Shown piece by piece: positions 35,305-47,260 of a stretch of DNA of 64,000 nucleotides (position 1 is its first letter; every line of letters starts with the position of its first letter). This stretch comes from Pseudoneurospora amorphoporcata (lineage: Eukaryota > Ascomycota > Sordariomycetes > Sordariales > Sordariaceae), in the NCBI GenBank assembly GCA_033297205.1, contig MU859105.1:148160-212159 (forward strand), written 5' to 3'. A model generated the notes under the pieces. The model was not told the origin of the DNA. It saw only the letters and a program-made list of their open reading frames with translations, and did not search any database. The translations under genes and the position numbers were made by a program.

Positions 35305-38300
35305 GATGGGTGAGCTCAGACTGTATACTGCGTGGTGATCACCCGGTGTTCCAGATGGAATTGGGAAGGAGTGACGAAGCTGCGGGTGTAAGACAGATCA
35401 TCCACCGTCAACCGAGGGCAAGAGAGCAAAGGTCAGTGCTCAGAACTCCTCCTTCCATGGGAAGACTTTACCACCTTTGAAAAGTTTTCTCAGACTCCGA
35501 GCATCTCTTTTGGGAATCACCGCCGTGGTTTATCTTGAAGATCCAAGACATCCCAGCAAGGCAAATCAGCCATTGTGATCCATCACACAAGCACCATATC
35601 ATCATAGTCGTTTCACCCGGCTCCTCCAGACCACCTTCAACAGGATCCAAGCGCTGTCGCCAGTCTACCACCTCACGACCTCGATCCCATCGTGATGATG
35701 GCCTCTACGGACCGAGTGGCAGAGGCAAGAGAAGATCATCGAGTGACTCTTCACGCTTCTGGGCACACCATCCTCCCAGGTCAAAATCCGACTGGCCACC
35801 ACAGACTAGGTAGTGGGCACATCCCATAAACCATCCGCCGACCCTATGATGGTGGATTGGTGGATTGATGGATATTGGAACCCAAGGTTAGTGCATCTTG
35901 GTCTTTACCCGCTTTTCTTGGGTGTCCTGATCCCCATCGAGTACCGCTGGGTGTTGGCTGTGGACGCTTCTCGGCTGAAGACTCCCGTCTACTTCGTCCA
36001 CCCCCTTCACACGGACCCCTTGTCGAACGGTCAAAAGCAAAGGAGACGGGGTCACAGCTTGTCCATGTGCGATACAACATGCTCGACCTCACCGCCGGCC
36101 AACTGCCTCATCCAGGTGTCGTCTTCTCCAGTGGCCGACCGGAGATATCGGGGCGTGGAGCTGGGATATCCTTAGTATATTCAAGGACTATCTGGTATAA
36201 CGTCGCTCCAGGGACGTTGTGTCGCATGCCGTGTCGTCAAACTGCCGGCAAAGTGTTCCCAAGGCTGATTGTCGGGTTTTCCATCCAAGACATCCCTTTC
36301 GTTTGCCAGATGAAAATCGGATGAACCGATGAGCTCCCTCTTTCCCCCCATATGCTTGGCTGCTTATTTGCTGCTAATACCTTGCTCTCTCGGGCTCTTG
36401 CGCTTTCCCAGCTCTCTGGGAAAGCATCGGTATCTCGAGATGATAGGTCAACTGTCAAGTATTCCATCCTGTTTCGGTTCCCGGACCTGTCTCTCAGGAG
36501 CACGGCGCAAGGAAACGGACGGAACCAAGGTTGACGGCTAATCCACCACGATAAGTCGGTTTGTTATACCCCGAATAGCCCCAAGCTACTCAAGCGCAAC
36601 CCCAAAAAGGCCGTGATCCTGCCAAGGGGCCCGATTCAGGAAGCCTTGAGACGGCATAAGGACATGGTTCCCCCGTCAACAAATACGCAACAAGTGCAGC
36701 GTTCAATCCGGTTGAAGTATTTTGGCAGTCTTGTTGCCGTCGGGAATGCCCAGCTGTCTCCGACTTGGCTGATATGTCGCCAGCCCTTTCCAACGTCCCG
36801 TCAAATATGGCTGGTGTCGATTTAGGTGCCGAAACCAGCGGTAGGTGATTGTTTGGCTTCATACCCTGGATCCGTCTCGTTGTTGTCGCTGTCCTCAATC
36901 ACACCAGGAAATGGACAAGACATGCGCCAAACACCCCACTCCTGAGCCGGAGACTATATGGGGCCTGAGCTGGGGCATGCATCCAGTCCTAACCCTGCAC
37001 CGCAAGTGCCGTAACGGTACATGGGAATCGCCAAGAGATGCCACATGCAACACCGATTCCAGATGCCTCCAGCACCTTGTCCAGTTGTACCCCAGCTCCT
37101 AGCTCCCTCCAGCCACCAGAAGACAGTGCATGTACCCGATACCAGATGTACTTGACAGGGCTAAGATGCGTACCTCTCCTCTAACATGCACCCTCCGGGC
37201 TAGGGGCACGCTAGGGCAGCATCCATTCAGTGGAGCTGGACAATCTGCTAGGAACTGGAAACTCGTGGGGCCGGCTGGCTGTTGTCAACTGAGTCCTTTT
37301 CCATGTTATCACTCTGCTGTTTTTCACCCGTGTGGCCTGCCCCGGTCTCCGGCTTTAGACGTATGGAAGTCCAGGGCCCGGGCATCTGTGGTTCCAGCCC
37401 AGTTATACGCACCTGGCCTGTGGGAGGAGAATAAGACGGGATCTTCTCTGCAGGTATCGAACAGGCAGGGACATGGCCTTTCCATTTGGACCTACTACTC
37501 TGAGGTCAGTGATTTTGAGGCCGGCTACTCTACCTCACCATCCCCATTTTCCGGGCCCGTGTAATGTCTATGGAACGGTAACGGACCAAGGACGCCTTCT
37601 TTTCGGCATCGGAAACCACGCTTCGTTATGCCGCTGGTCCCAGCTTTTCCTACCTTTAGATTTTATGGGTCACTGTGTCAAGCTACCAGCTTTTATAGAG
37701 GCATGCTCTACTCTCAAACGGCTAGAAACACAAGGACAAAAATCAGACCCATCTATCTCCGTTTACTTCGATTCGATACCCGTCAAGGAACCTGAGCCCC
37801 ACGTCTTACAAACACCGGCCGTTCCCCTTCACCAAACAGTCCGCGACTTAAACTTCTTGTCTTCAACTCCAACCTCACCTGCCTCGGTTACGAATCTATA
37901 TCTAGCCTAGGTCCTCCCTTCCATCCCACTTCAAGATTCCAGAATCAACAGTGACTAGCCAGCCCTTCAACAACATTCCACTTCTCATCTCGAATTCACT
38001 CGAACTCACCGATCTACGCCCATCTTACTTTATTGTCCCAGCAAGACAGTTATCGGTTGCTGTGCCACATAACTAGGTAAGATTGATCTCGGAAGGTCCC
38101 GTAACTGGGCATTTCCAAAGCCTTTTAGTACTCTAACAGGCTTGCCCCGGCTTTCCCTCTGATTCTAACGTCCTATCAAAGTGCATCAACTTTCAGAAAC
38201 GAGTTCTCAGATACTGCGAGGCCCACGTCACCGGCACGGACAGCTTTATCTGTGTATCGAATTTCCGAATTCCTCTTCGGTAAACAACCAGGTGACTTTA

Positions 38301-38350
38301 AGTAGTCTGGCCTTCCTCGAGTGATAAAACAGACCCATCGGACTATCACA
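35305..38350. other. Gene-poor region, part 2
   Basis: About 3 kb without a supported gene. A 149-codon frame at 35875-36324 starts with TTG, not ATG. It has a C-ending codon stretch around 36060-36150 that could be a fragment of an older gene, but I cannot assign it. Confidence 0.4.
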
Positions 38351-38518
38351 ATGGCACTTTCGAACGGCTGCGCGCACCATTTCGTTCTGATCAAGTCAGA
38401 AAGCAGTTTGATCCAATGGACATGTCAGCTATGCCATTCAGGGCCCCATTACTTCATCTACGAGTGCCGGTACTGCAAGATGAGAACGTGCCGTCCCTGT
38501 ATCCCCGGGGCTGCTTAA
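38351..38518 (+). CDS. Small cysteine-knuckle protein, 55 residues
   Basis: Starts at the ATG in CACAATGGC (38351) and ends at TAA. The Cys pattern is C25-x2-C28, C39-x2-C42 and C47-x2-C50, with WTCQLCHSGPHYFIYECRYC and TCRPC. It resembles a compact zinc-binding module of the kind I recall in uncharacterised fungal proteins. It could be a free-standing microprotein or the surviving exon of a larger gene: the sequence just downstream has further open segments and a GTAAGT site. No partner or function can be named. Confidence 0.35.
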   Translation: MALSNGCAHHFVLIKSESSLIQWTCQLCHSGPHYFIYECRYCKMRTCRPCIPGAA

Positions 38519-39432
38519 GCCCGCTTCCGTCCCTGGCCGGCCCAGATCCAGGCCTCTGAGGGTTTGCGGCGCCCCTTGGAAAATGGATCTGATAGGTATG
38601 CTTTGGGGGTTATTCTGGGGCTGTGGCTCGTTATCCCATTACAAATACAGGTAAGTTACATAAACCGCGTTTTTGTCAACCCTAGTTTCCGTTTGGAGGC
38701 TAATTTTTTTCATGGCAGGTTGTTGGCATTTGCCCGATCAGTATCTCCGTACAACGGGACAAACGCTGCCCGCGGCCTAAGGACGACCCCCGAGGCAAAC
38801 CCCAAGACGACCCACGATATTGTTTTTCTCTGGCAATCTTTGATCGGCAACCGGTGGACAATACCACTCGAGATCCTAACGGCCATCGTCACACCATTAT
38901 CTTTGCGCATCCTGATGGTTCATTTTGCGATGTTTTATGTTTGCGTTTTGTTCACTTCGACAACACACGGTGTACACACACGCCTTGCTTACAGGTATAG
39001 CATTACGGCCGCTTCTAGGAGCGGCGGGTGCATGCTTGGGAAGAGTGTGCAGTGTTCGGAGTTACCCTTATCCAACTAGCGAGATGGCGGACCCCAGATT
39101 CCGCTGTGTTGGGCCTTTAACCACCCGCTGTCAGTCACTCAGTATCCTTCTTGTGGGGAAGAACAGGCTGTCAAAACTTCCAGAACGAGCCTTGTCCTGT
39201 TACCGGCCGGATCCACGGGTGATTGCTGGTCCCTCCTTTTTCCCCTTTGGCCTGTTTTCCCTTACCTTTTTTCGACGTATTACGGTTACACGTTGTGGCA
39301 CGCGCCAAAGAAAACAAACAACATTCACTGGTTAGATGGAGTTTCACGGCTTTTATTGATATATCTGGTTAGACGGACATAGGACAGGCTCCCAACAGGG
39401 TTATGGTTACGTATTCTATTTCTCTTACTACC

Positions 39433-39459
39433 TTTTTTTTTTTTTTTTTTTTTTTTTTT
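39433..39459 (+). repeat. Homopolymer T27
   Basis: 27 consecutive T by direct count, in noncoding sequence. Confidence 0.85.
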
Positions 39460-40275
39460 GGTGGGATGATCAAAATGGTTTCCAACGTCTGTATAGAAGG
39501 AAAGGCCAAAGTGGTCATGGAAGAATCGGAAGGAATGCGAAAAGGTAGATCGAAGATAAGAATGACCAAGGAATTGTTAGTACAGCCAATTGTGCCTCTG
39601 TGTTTTAGACCTGAGTCTTCCATCGGGCTTCCCAAAAAGGCTATGTTCAGTTACCGTAAACCATAATATTCTATTGCGCTTACATGCCTGTAAGTGCAAA
39701 GTCCCTGAATCAGACTTGGTGTAACCAGACCTCGTTACGACTATCTTCTCTTAGTCTATAGCTTCCTTAGTACAAGTCGACACTAACACTTAGTAATTAT
39801 ATCTTAACTCCCACCAAACTCCGAGTCTACCCTTTTTTGTGTAACACAACACAAGAGTCCGAACATACTTAGACCAAACAGTAGAGACTTTGCCTTTAAC
39901 TACTGTCAGTCAGACATAGACACTGGTAGATCACAAAACGTATGAACTTGCCTCCATCCCCATCATCGCTTATATCTAGCCAATCACTGGTTGATAAACT
40001 AACCTAGGCCGCTTCTGGATCATTAAGCAACACAGCACGCATGCAGAACGACAACTCTCCTGCCTTCGTTCGACTTACCTACCTTAGGTAACTCAGTCTC
40101 GGCTACAGTTTAACAAAAAGAGGCAAGAGTGCTACCATACAGATCTAGGGCTGACAACTTGGTGACATGAACAGCCCTCGAGTTCCCCAATCAAGAGCTA
40201 TGCAGCATCTGAAACGATAGTCGCAGACTGTTATGTCCGAGACTGATGAGGCTCAATTCGACAATTAACAGGTGG

Positions 40276-40279
<4 letters not shown>

Positions 40280-40313
<34 letters not shown>
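40280..40313 (+). repeat. Homopolymer A34
   Basis: 34 consecutive A by direct count. I searched for a retroposed-element-like body before it (a poly-A tail would follow a SINE or LINE) and saw none I could define. Confidence 0.85.
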
Positions 40314-40314
<1 letters not shown>

Positions 40315-43300
40315 CCACAGTTACACACGAAGAACAACAACCGACACAAGGCATGCAAGACATCCTGGACTTTCGACAAAAGAGGACGTCGTCAAAGGCA
40401 ATGGAGACAGGCAACTATAGACGTTTCTTGATCCACCACTGTCTGTCTAACCAGACATCAGTAACGAGTCCTACCATCCAGTAACGAATTGCCCAATTGG
40501 TTATTGCTTTGCTACTGGTGGTCAGATTCACCCAAGTCTAGATTCCGTACCGTGACCTTCGGCAGACGTCGGTGGAGAGGAAGTGGCCAAACCACACACC
40601 GAGGGACAGCGGCCATCTTCCGCGAAAATCACATGGCAAAAATACCATGTGTTTTATCTGCATGGTACTTTCCCAAGGACAACTCTCGAGGCCGGCCTTC
40701 GAGTTCTCACTAGTCACACGTGCCTATACCGTTTGGGTAAGTATATCTACCTGTTATAGCCTGTTCCGGTGACTTGCTGAATGATTTCCGTGTAGGTTTA
40801 CGAATTTGGTATGGTGTTCATAACCTCTCACATGAAAGCTGCCAGCATATCTCCATGTCGAGGGGTATCAAAAGAACCGAAGCTACTATTCCCCGCTCCT
40901 CACAACTCCATGAAGTCAAATTCTCACCGACTCACTATATCATAATAACTCGATGAACCTCGTAACAACACATCCAGCACCGAACAAACCCCATATCGGC
41001 CGTACATACCCCATATTCGGCACTTGTAGTTTCATCGTCACGGCACAGCGTATCCCCAAACATATCTTCGTCAGAAAGCTGTCCAAGCATTTTTCATTCC
41101 CAGGAAGCACAGTGTTCAATCCCCGATTTTTCCTGGGTCGGGCGTTACAGGCTGGCGCAAAGCTCAAATCAAAGCTTCTACGCCTGCTTCTTTCCATGGA
41201 CGCTTCTACAGTAACTTTAGGTCATCCCTCTGCCCGCCCGCGGCGCAAAGAAGCGCCGGCATTTGTAAACTTTTAGGTCAGGGATATAACGCCGTGCAAC
41301 GTATCTCCCGCCGCCGCGGCGGTCTGGATTGACTTCCATATTCCTAGTAGATTACCAGCCCTTTGCTTCGGTCCCGTCTCTCAGTATCTCGCAGTAATCC
41401 CAGTGATCCCAGTGATTTCAGGTAGTGAGGTTCCCCGCAGAATCGGGTCCGGGGGTACTGGGTTGTGGCTTCCGCTTGATTTGTAGATGTAAGGACCCGG
41501 GAAGGAGCGATGAAAACATTCAGGCCGTCGACCAGATAGGTTGGCGTGTGAGGGCTTAGAGGAAGGAACCTTCTATATACCCCTCCATGTTGCCGTTGGT
41601 TGTTCGTTAACACGCGTTAACAACATGTGGGGAGCCATACCGGTGTATTGGCCGAAGATACAGGTACTGTCAGCGACGAAGTCATCAGCGACGAATTTGA
41701 AACAAAAGAAGGCTTTCTCAGTTCGTCATTTGTCTTTTAGCCGCTCCAATCATGACATCTATCTCTCTTGATTAAGTACCCATTTCGCCGCGGCATCTCG
41801 GTACTTGCTGTTAGCGTCGACGAGCAACGTTAGCGTACGAATGCGGTAACTCGGTGGTGTTAGTGTTAGTGCTCAACCTAGCGAAACAACCTTCCCGCTT
41901 ATCAATCTCCACCTCGGTAAGATCGAAACGTGTAGTCTCGTCCTTCAACCACCCCCTCCCGTCCCCTCCCACTTCTCCCGAGGCATGAATCCCTGTCTCA
42001 ACCTGGCAGTTATCTGTGATCCGAGTACAATCCCTTTCTGTTCAAACTCAACCGACTGTTTGTGACTGGCGATGCCTCTTCCCCTTGGCATATGTAGCAT
42101 ATTTCCGACCGAATGCATTCCTTCGGACTCGCCAAAGCCTCCACCGGCTGTTGTATGTGCAACTCGAGTTCTTTCACCGAGTTTGAGTTCATGACACATG
42201 CTACGCAGCCATTTCTGGTTAGGGATAACGACAGCAAGAGCAAGAGCAACCGACATCCAATTTACCGAACTGACTAGGCAAGAGCGATGTAAAGGTTATG
42301 TCTTTCGACAACAACGGAGAACAAAATTGACGTACTACCCACCCATCAGTCTGATGACCTCGAAAGTGGTCAGTTTTTTGAGGATGTAAAGAAAAAGACG
42401 ACAGAATTCGCTGTAACGCTACGCGCTTGATCCCGATCGGCTTTGGCTTGCATAGCACTAGAAACGCAGCATCCACGCCGCTGTTTTGCATGCCCTCCAA
42501 TCCCTGCATTACCGACTGTCGTGGTGTCGTTCGTGTTGCCCTGCAGACTTGGGTTGACTGCGAGCCGCTGGAATCGGAAAGAAGCTTCTAACTTCCAAGC
42601 TCATGATAGGAGCCGCTTATTATACTGCTAGAGACGGATTGGGTGTGGTGTGTGAAAGGTGCAGTGTGCTGCTGCAGCTCGCTCAAGCAGGTACCGCAAC
42701 GACGTAACGGTTTTTTCATGTAACAACCGATAAGGGCTTGTACAGGTACATAGTGCGGTACTTGTACGTGTGCTATTTGGAAATTGCAGTACCTTTTGGC
42801 GGGGAAGAGCTCATGAACTACCCCACCCACCCATCATCATGGATAGCTCTTGAGCTTATGACTTATCAAAGGTATTACCGGCTGGCTAGCCTCCTAGCCT
42901 TACGGGTCCTGCAACTTGCACCGCAATCCATATTGTAGGATTCATTGGATAAGATGGGATGAGGAGGGAGCATTGCGAACATATGGTATACCGGGATCAA
43001 GGCAGGTGACGTTGGTGTGGAATCACTTCGCTAAATAACCGATGTGGGAAAGACTTTGGAACCGAACCATGGTAACGGACAATGACAGATAACGACGTTG
43101 CTGTCAGCAATGGTGTTGAAAGCTTGTTTTGCTTATACGAGGGCTCTATTATGCTCTTGTATGCTGTTTTGGCAGGTCGAGGTACCTATAGGGAGATCGG
43201 ATTATGGATGGCATGAACTGTCAACTTACACAGTACATATCTCTGGACATCTGTGCTTGGCTCGATTGGGAATCTTCTTAGTGTAGGAAAGGGCGCCTCT

Positions 43301-43687
43301 TCACACCTACATATCTGGGCCGGTGAGAGAGACGAGTGTCCGCCTCAGGCTGTCTTTTATTAAGTAAACGACCTGTGAGAAGTTCCAATTCAAGTAAGTG
43401 GTGGGACTGAAGTGTACTGGATCTGACCGAGCGAGGCTGTCGTGGGCAGGACCGGAGGTAACTTCCGTACCCTTGTCAGCTAACTCAAACTGCTCTCCAG
43501 CAGGCCCATCTGTTCCTTCCATCACACTCGTTTCTTTCCGCCACTTCAGTCCTTCATTCCTACTCGTGAAGCATGCAAGAGGATCTAAAAGGAAACACAG
43601 GGCGGGGTGACGTGTAGCTGAGTCGTCTCATGAATCTGCTGTCTCAAGGTCTTCCAAGTTTTCATCCAAAAACCTAAGAAGAAAGGC

Positions 43688-43710
43688 AAAAAAAAAAAAA
43701 AAAAAAAAAA
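43688..43710 (+). repeat. Homopolymer A23
   Basis: 23 consecutive A by direct count, in noncoding sequence. Confidence 0.85.
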
Positions 43711-44699
43711 GGAGGCGGAGAGGTGGGTTTTCAAGACATTCGTCTGCCCTTGTGCTTGACATCTTCAGATGATGCCATGTATGCAGTAAGCAACGGATTG
43801 AGCCTACTGGAAATCTTGAAGGTCACTCTAAAAGTTTAGGGCGGGAGTTGAGATCACGTAGAAGATGGTGTGAAGACGGGGCGGTGATAAAAGAAAAAAA
43901 AAGAAAGAAAAGAACGTGAAACTTTGTTCCGTAGTTTGTTAGTACAATACCATGAACTATGACCCGAGAATTGATCACACAAGATCTGAAACAACCGACA
44001 AGACCCATCAGTACCGGTACTTCGTCCCTTCGATGGACTCATGTTGATTTCGACCACAACACTCTCCAGGGCATCCTCGGGCCGAGGCAGCCGGACATGG
44101 GCCGGAGCGGATCTCCTCGTCATGTTCCAAATCTGACGTACGTCAAGTCTGCCACCGAGGCAATCTCATCACAGAACGTCTAACCAAGGCACATATTCCC
44201 TTATCTCGAAGTAATCAAGGTAGACGTAGCGTGCGTAGGTATTTCGCTCTGGGTCCATGCAATTGCATTGCATCATAAACAACGGCCGGTATCTTCGGCC
44301 GAATATGACAGGAAATGTTGGGATCCTTTCTTTGCTCGCCTAATCGTCTTATGTGCAAGGGCCCGTCTCTCCCGCCTTGATTGCCAGGGAACATGAAGTG
44401 GGAAAGCTCGGGTCACTCTGTGCCGAACGTGTAGTCTAATGTGGTTCGCAAAATTGCCAAAGACACCTCATGAGGCCGGCTGCAGAGTGATGAAATCCAG
44501 TTTCTGTTGTGCTCCTGGTTGGTGTGATCTTTGTCCAGACTAGACTGTCGTTGCGTCTGTGCGAGTGGAAATATCCTTGACTGAAGACATGTCGAAAGGG
44601 AAGGGTTCCTTCTGCGAACCATCTCATCTCCTCAACGGGGTCAGAAAGCATTCGTTGTGCGTAGAGGTATCTACTTCATCCTTTGAGCTTACATCTACT

Positions 44700-46580
44700 C
44701 TAAGTCCGGGCTGGCACCGTCCAAATCCCCGACTTCCCCTGTCCCAAGATGCCTTCAGGATCCAGGACGCCCTTCAACCGCCTTAGAACCTGTCCCAGGG
44801 CATCCTGTTTCCCTCTCTCCTGACCACCTCCAGCCTCAGCACCAACTCCAGAGCCTCCAGGCCAATTAAACTGCCCCCTAACCCTATCCATATAATCCAA
44901 ATGCGTTCTATACTCCGACACCCCGTGCTTCTCCGCATCCTCCAACCACCTTTCGAACAGCCCCTTGACCCTCTCCCCTTCATCATGCGGCCTGTACACC
45001 ACCAGCGCAATGGCAAGCACGTACCGTCCATAGACGTGAAAATCAGCAAACACGTCAAACCTAGCGTCCTCAGCCATTTGCTGCGCTCGGTCCCACCAGG
45101 CCTGCATCTCGATCCCGTCCGTGGAAAATAGCGGGGAGAAGCAGATATGCCCGTTTCCCTTGGCGTTGGGACCGCCGCGGGTTTCCATTAAGCTGGCGTT
45201 TTGGGTTCCCGGGACACCGTATTGCGGAATGGCGGTGTACTCTGAGGGAACTGCTAGTTTGGATGCGTTGAGCCTCTCGTTAGGAGCGGCGTCGGCTCGA
45301 AACGTTATCTTGACGCACGCTCCGGAGATGCCGGCGGCCGCGATGCGCTCATGCACCAGTGCCCAGTTGGCATCGAGGATGGCGGGGGAGGCTGCGTAGA
45401 GGGCGAAGTCGCCCGTCCAGTAGCCCCATCCTCTTTCTTTGGCGAGGGCGGTCATGTCGGCGTTGGTGGCGCAGCCGCCGCCGCTCTGAAGACCGGGGCC
45501 GAGGACGCGGGGGACCAGGTCAGGACAGGTGGTAAGGTCGGCGAGGGCGCGGCGGAACGGATTGGAGATGGAGGTGTGATTCTGGATGACGTTTTCGCGC
45601 TCGAGATGGGCGAGTGTGCGGACCATGGAGATGAGCTGGTCTTGCGAGGGGACGCTGAGCTCGCAGAGGGCGAAGCTGGCTGGCGCGGGGGTGAGATGGA
45701 TGCCGAGCTTGGTGACGATTCCGAGGTTGGATTGGTAGAAGAGACCGTCTATGCTTGGGCCGTAACCCCTAATTTTGGCTTGTCAGTCAGTGAGATGAGG
45801 TAAGACGAACAGAGCAAGAGACTCTCAAGATGACGACGACGAGACGAACCCTTTGAACAATGGCCACATTGGACTACCTGGAAGTGCGCCCATTCCGGTT
45901 CTGACCACCTCGCCAGTACCAAGCATCACCTCCATGCCGCACTGCTGTTCTGCATGTTCACCATTGGGGGTGTAACCAAACCCCCTTTCGAGGGTGTTTC
46001 CCAAGACCGAACCCCAACCGAGCGCTGGGCATGACGGCCACAGACGATACCCTTTCGCTTGGATATAATTGTAGAGATCGAAGAAGGAGACACCGGGCTC
46101 GACGATGGCGTAGGCATGTTCTTCGCTCACCTCGATGATCTTGTTCATCCTGTGAAGATCGAGGATGACGGAACCACGTACTACTGCACCGCTCGCCCCG
46201 TATCTTTATATCGATGAGTTCGCATACTGCTTTACAACTTCGTCGACGGGGAGAGAGAGGTTGTTTGCTTACCCTAGATTCTTGCCCCGCGAGACGGTCC
46301 ACAATGGCAACTTGTACCGGTTGGCCACCTTGACTATCTCTTGGACTTCGTCGACTGATTTGGGCCGGATGGCGCCGCTTGGTGTATGGTCAGTCGTGTC
46401 GCCCATAGGCCATATATCTCCGTAAAACAGCTCCCCGCCTGGCCCTCCAAGGTTGCCGTGGAAGCTATCGCGGGAGACATTATCTGAGCCGACGATAGTG
46501 GCCATGGCATCCATAACCTTGTCGAAAGTGTTGATATCGAAGGAAGGTGGAAGGACTCTGCCATTAGGTGGTGCCGCCAT
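44700..46580 (-). CDS. Vanillyl-alcohol oxidase family flavoprotein (VAO / 4-cresol dehydrogenase type)
   Basis: Three exons: 46580-46273, 46203-45850 and 45768-44700, giving 576 residues. The protein has the PCMH-type FAD domain (PLWTVSRGKNLGYG, VVEPG-like IVEPGVSFFDLY, SVLGNTLERGFGYTPNGEH) and the VAO C-terminal domain ending DPEGILGQGKSGIW. H428 in GNGHICFSPL matches the histidine that binds FAD covalently in Penicillium VAO. Y507-R508 in SEYRTH match the phenolate-binding Tyr-Arg pair, and Y104 matches the third anchor, Tyr108. VAO enzymes oxidise para-substituted phenols such as vanillyl alcohol, 4-(methoxymethyl)phenol or 4-allylphenols through a quinone methide. No signal peptide is seen; an intracellular or peroxisomal site is likely. 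The residue aligned to the catalytic Asp170 is Ala163, so the exact reaction may differ. The second intron uses an unusual GTTCGT donor. Divergent from CAO-1. Confidence 0.88.
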
Positions 46581-46956
46581 GATGGACGTTTGAATTGGGT
46601 GAAGTCGGAATAAAGATGGTGTATTCAGCAGCGGAAGATTGAGTGAGATTTGAGCTTCATTAACCTAGAACCTCTGGCCGTCTTTATCTCTGGGGAGAAT
46701 GGGCCCGGCCATGTAGTCATAATATACTGCGTTCGAATGGGCCGGGCCACTGTGTCACTTGACAGAAGTTAGTGCCGATATTTCCATATCTATCCCAGAA
46801 ATGGAAGCCAAGGTTAGCGGGGAAAGAGTCTGGGGTAGGTAGCAGAGTAGAACACGCGGAGAAGTGAAGCACAATGGACCAAGGGCTTCGTCCATAGAGG
46901 AGAAGGGGACTCGGGGAAAGGCCGCGGGTCAGCGGGGATGTCAAGGGTAGTATTGT

Positions 46957-46965
46957 CGGAAGCCG
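46957..46965 (+). promoter_or_regulatory. Candidate Zn2Cys6 site CGG-N3-CCG
   Basis: CGGAAGCCG, an inverted CGG repeat with a 3-nt spacer, about 300 bp from CAO-1 and 380 bp from the VAO-like start. Binding by the neighbouring factor is a hypothesis. Confidence 0.3.
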
Positions 46966-46974
46966 GCTCTGGCT

Positions 46975-46997
46975 ATCCCCGACCCGATCCCCGACCC
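46975..46997 (+). repeat. Two copies of ATCCCCGACCC, period 12
   Basis: Perfect 11-bp units at 46975-46985 and 46987-46997, immediately beside the CGG palindrome in the divergent promoter. Each contains CCCCG, which could be a zinc-finger repressor (Mig1/CreA-like SYGGRG on the other strand) or cluster-regulator element. Confidence 0.4.
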
Positions 46998-47260
46998 CCG
47001 GCTCCTCGGCTTGTCGATATTGTACCAACCTAGAAGATGAAGTTGGGCGGGAATAATGTCGTAGGTAACCCATAGTGCCACCCAAGTGGCTTTAGTACAA
47101 TAGTATATGCTGCACATGGGACCTGACCAGCATGAGCTTTGGATGAATATAAACTCGTGAGGGGTTCCTGTCAGGGAAGGCCACAACACCTGAAAGCAAA
47201 CCTATCACTCTGAGATATTGTCTTTTTCAACTCTGCTGTTTTTAGCTTGCCTCTGCCGTT

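Larger units (their letters stand above)
38519..44699. other. Gene-poor region, part 3
   Basis: 6.2 kb without a supported gene, interrupted by three long A/T homopolymers. A 93-codon open segment at 38719-39000 (plus strand, preceded by a CAG acceptor-like site) contains DPNGHRHTIIFAHPDGSF and reads like protein, but I find no in-frame start for it. The rest looks noncoding. Confidence 0.4.
46581..47260. promoter_or_regulatory. Shared divergent promoter of the VAO-like gene and CAO-1
   Basis: 680 bp between two start codons on opposite strands. It contains a CGG-N3-CCG palindrome, a GC-rich tandem repeat and other CGG/CCG triplets, the half-sites used by Zn2Cys6 regulators. One such regulator is encoded just after CAO-1. 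Co-regulation is inferred, not shown. Confidence 0.6.

Noticed and set aside
35875..36324. 149-codon plus-strand frame with a locally biased stretch
   Set aside because: No ATG at its start and no clean splice model. Kept only as a note in the gene-poor region.
40200..40313. Poly-A run as the tail of a SINE-like element
   Set aside because: I found no box A/B-like promoter, no repeated body within the window and no flanking duplication.
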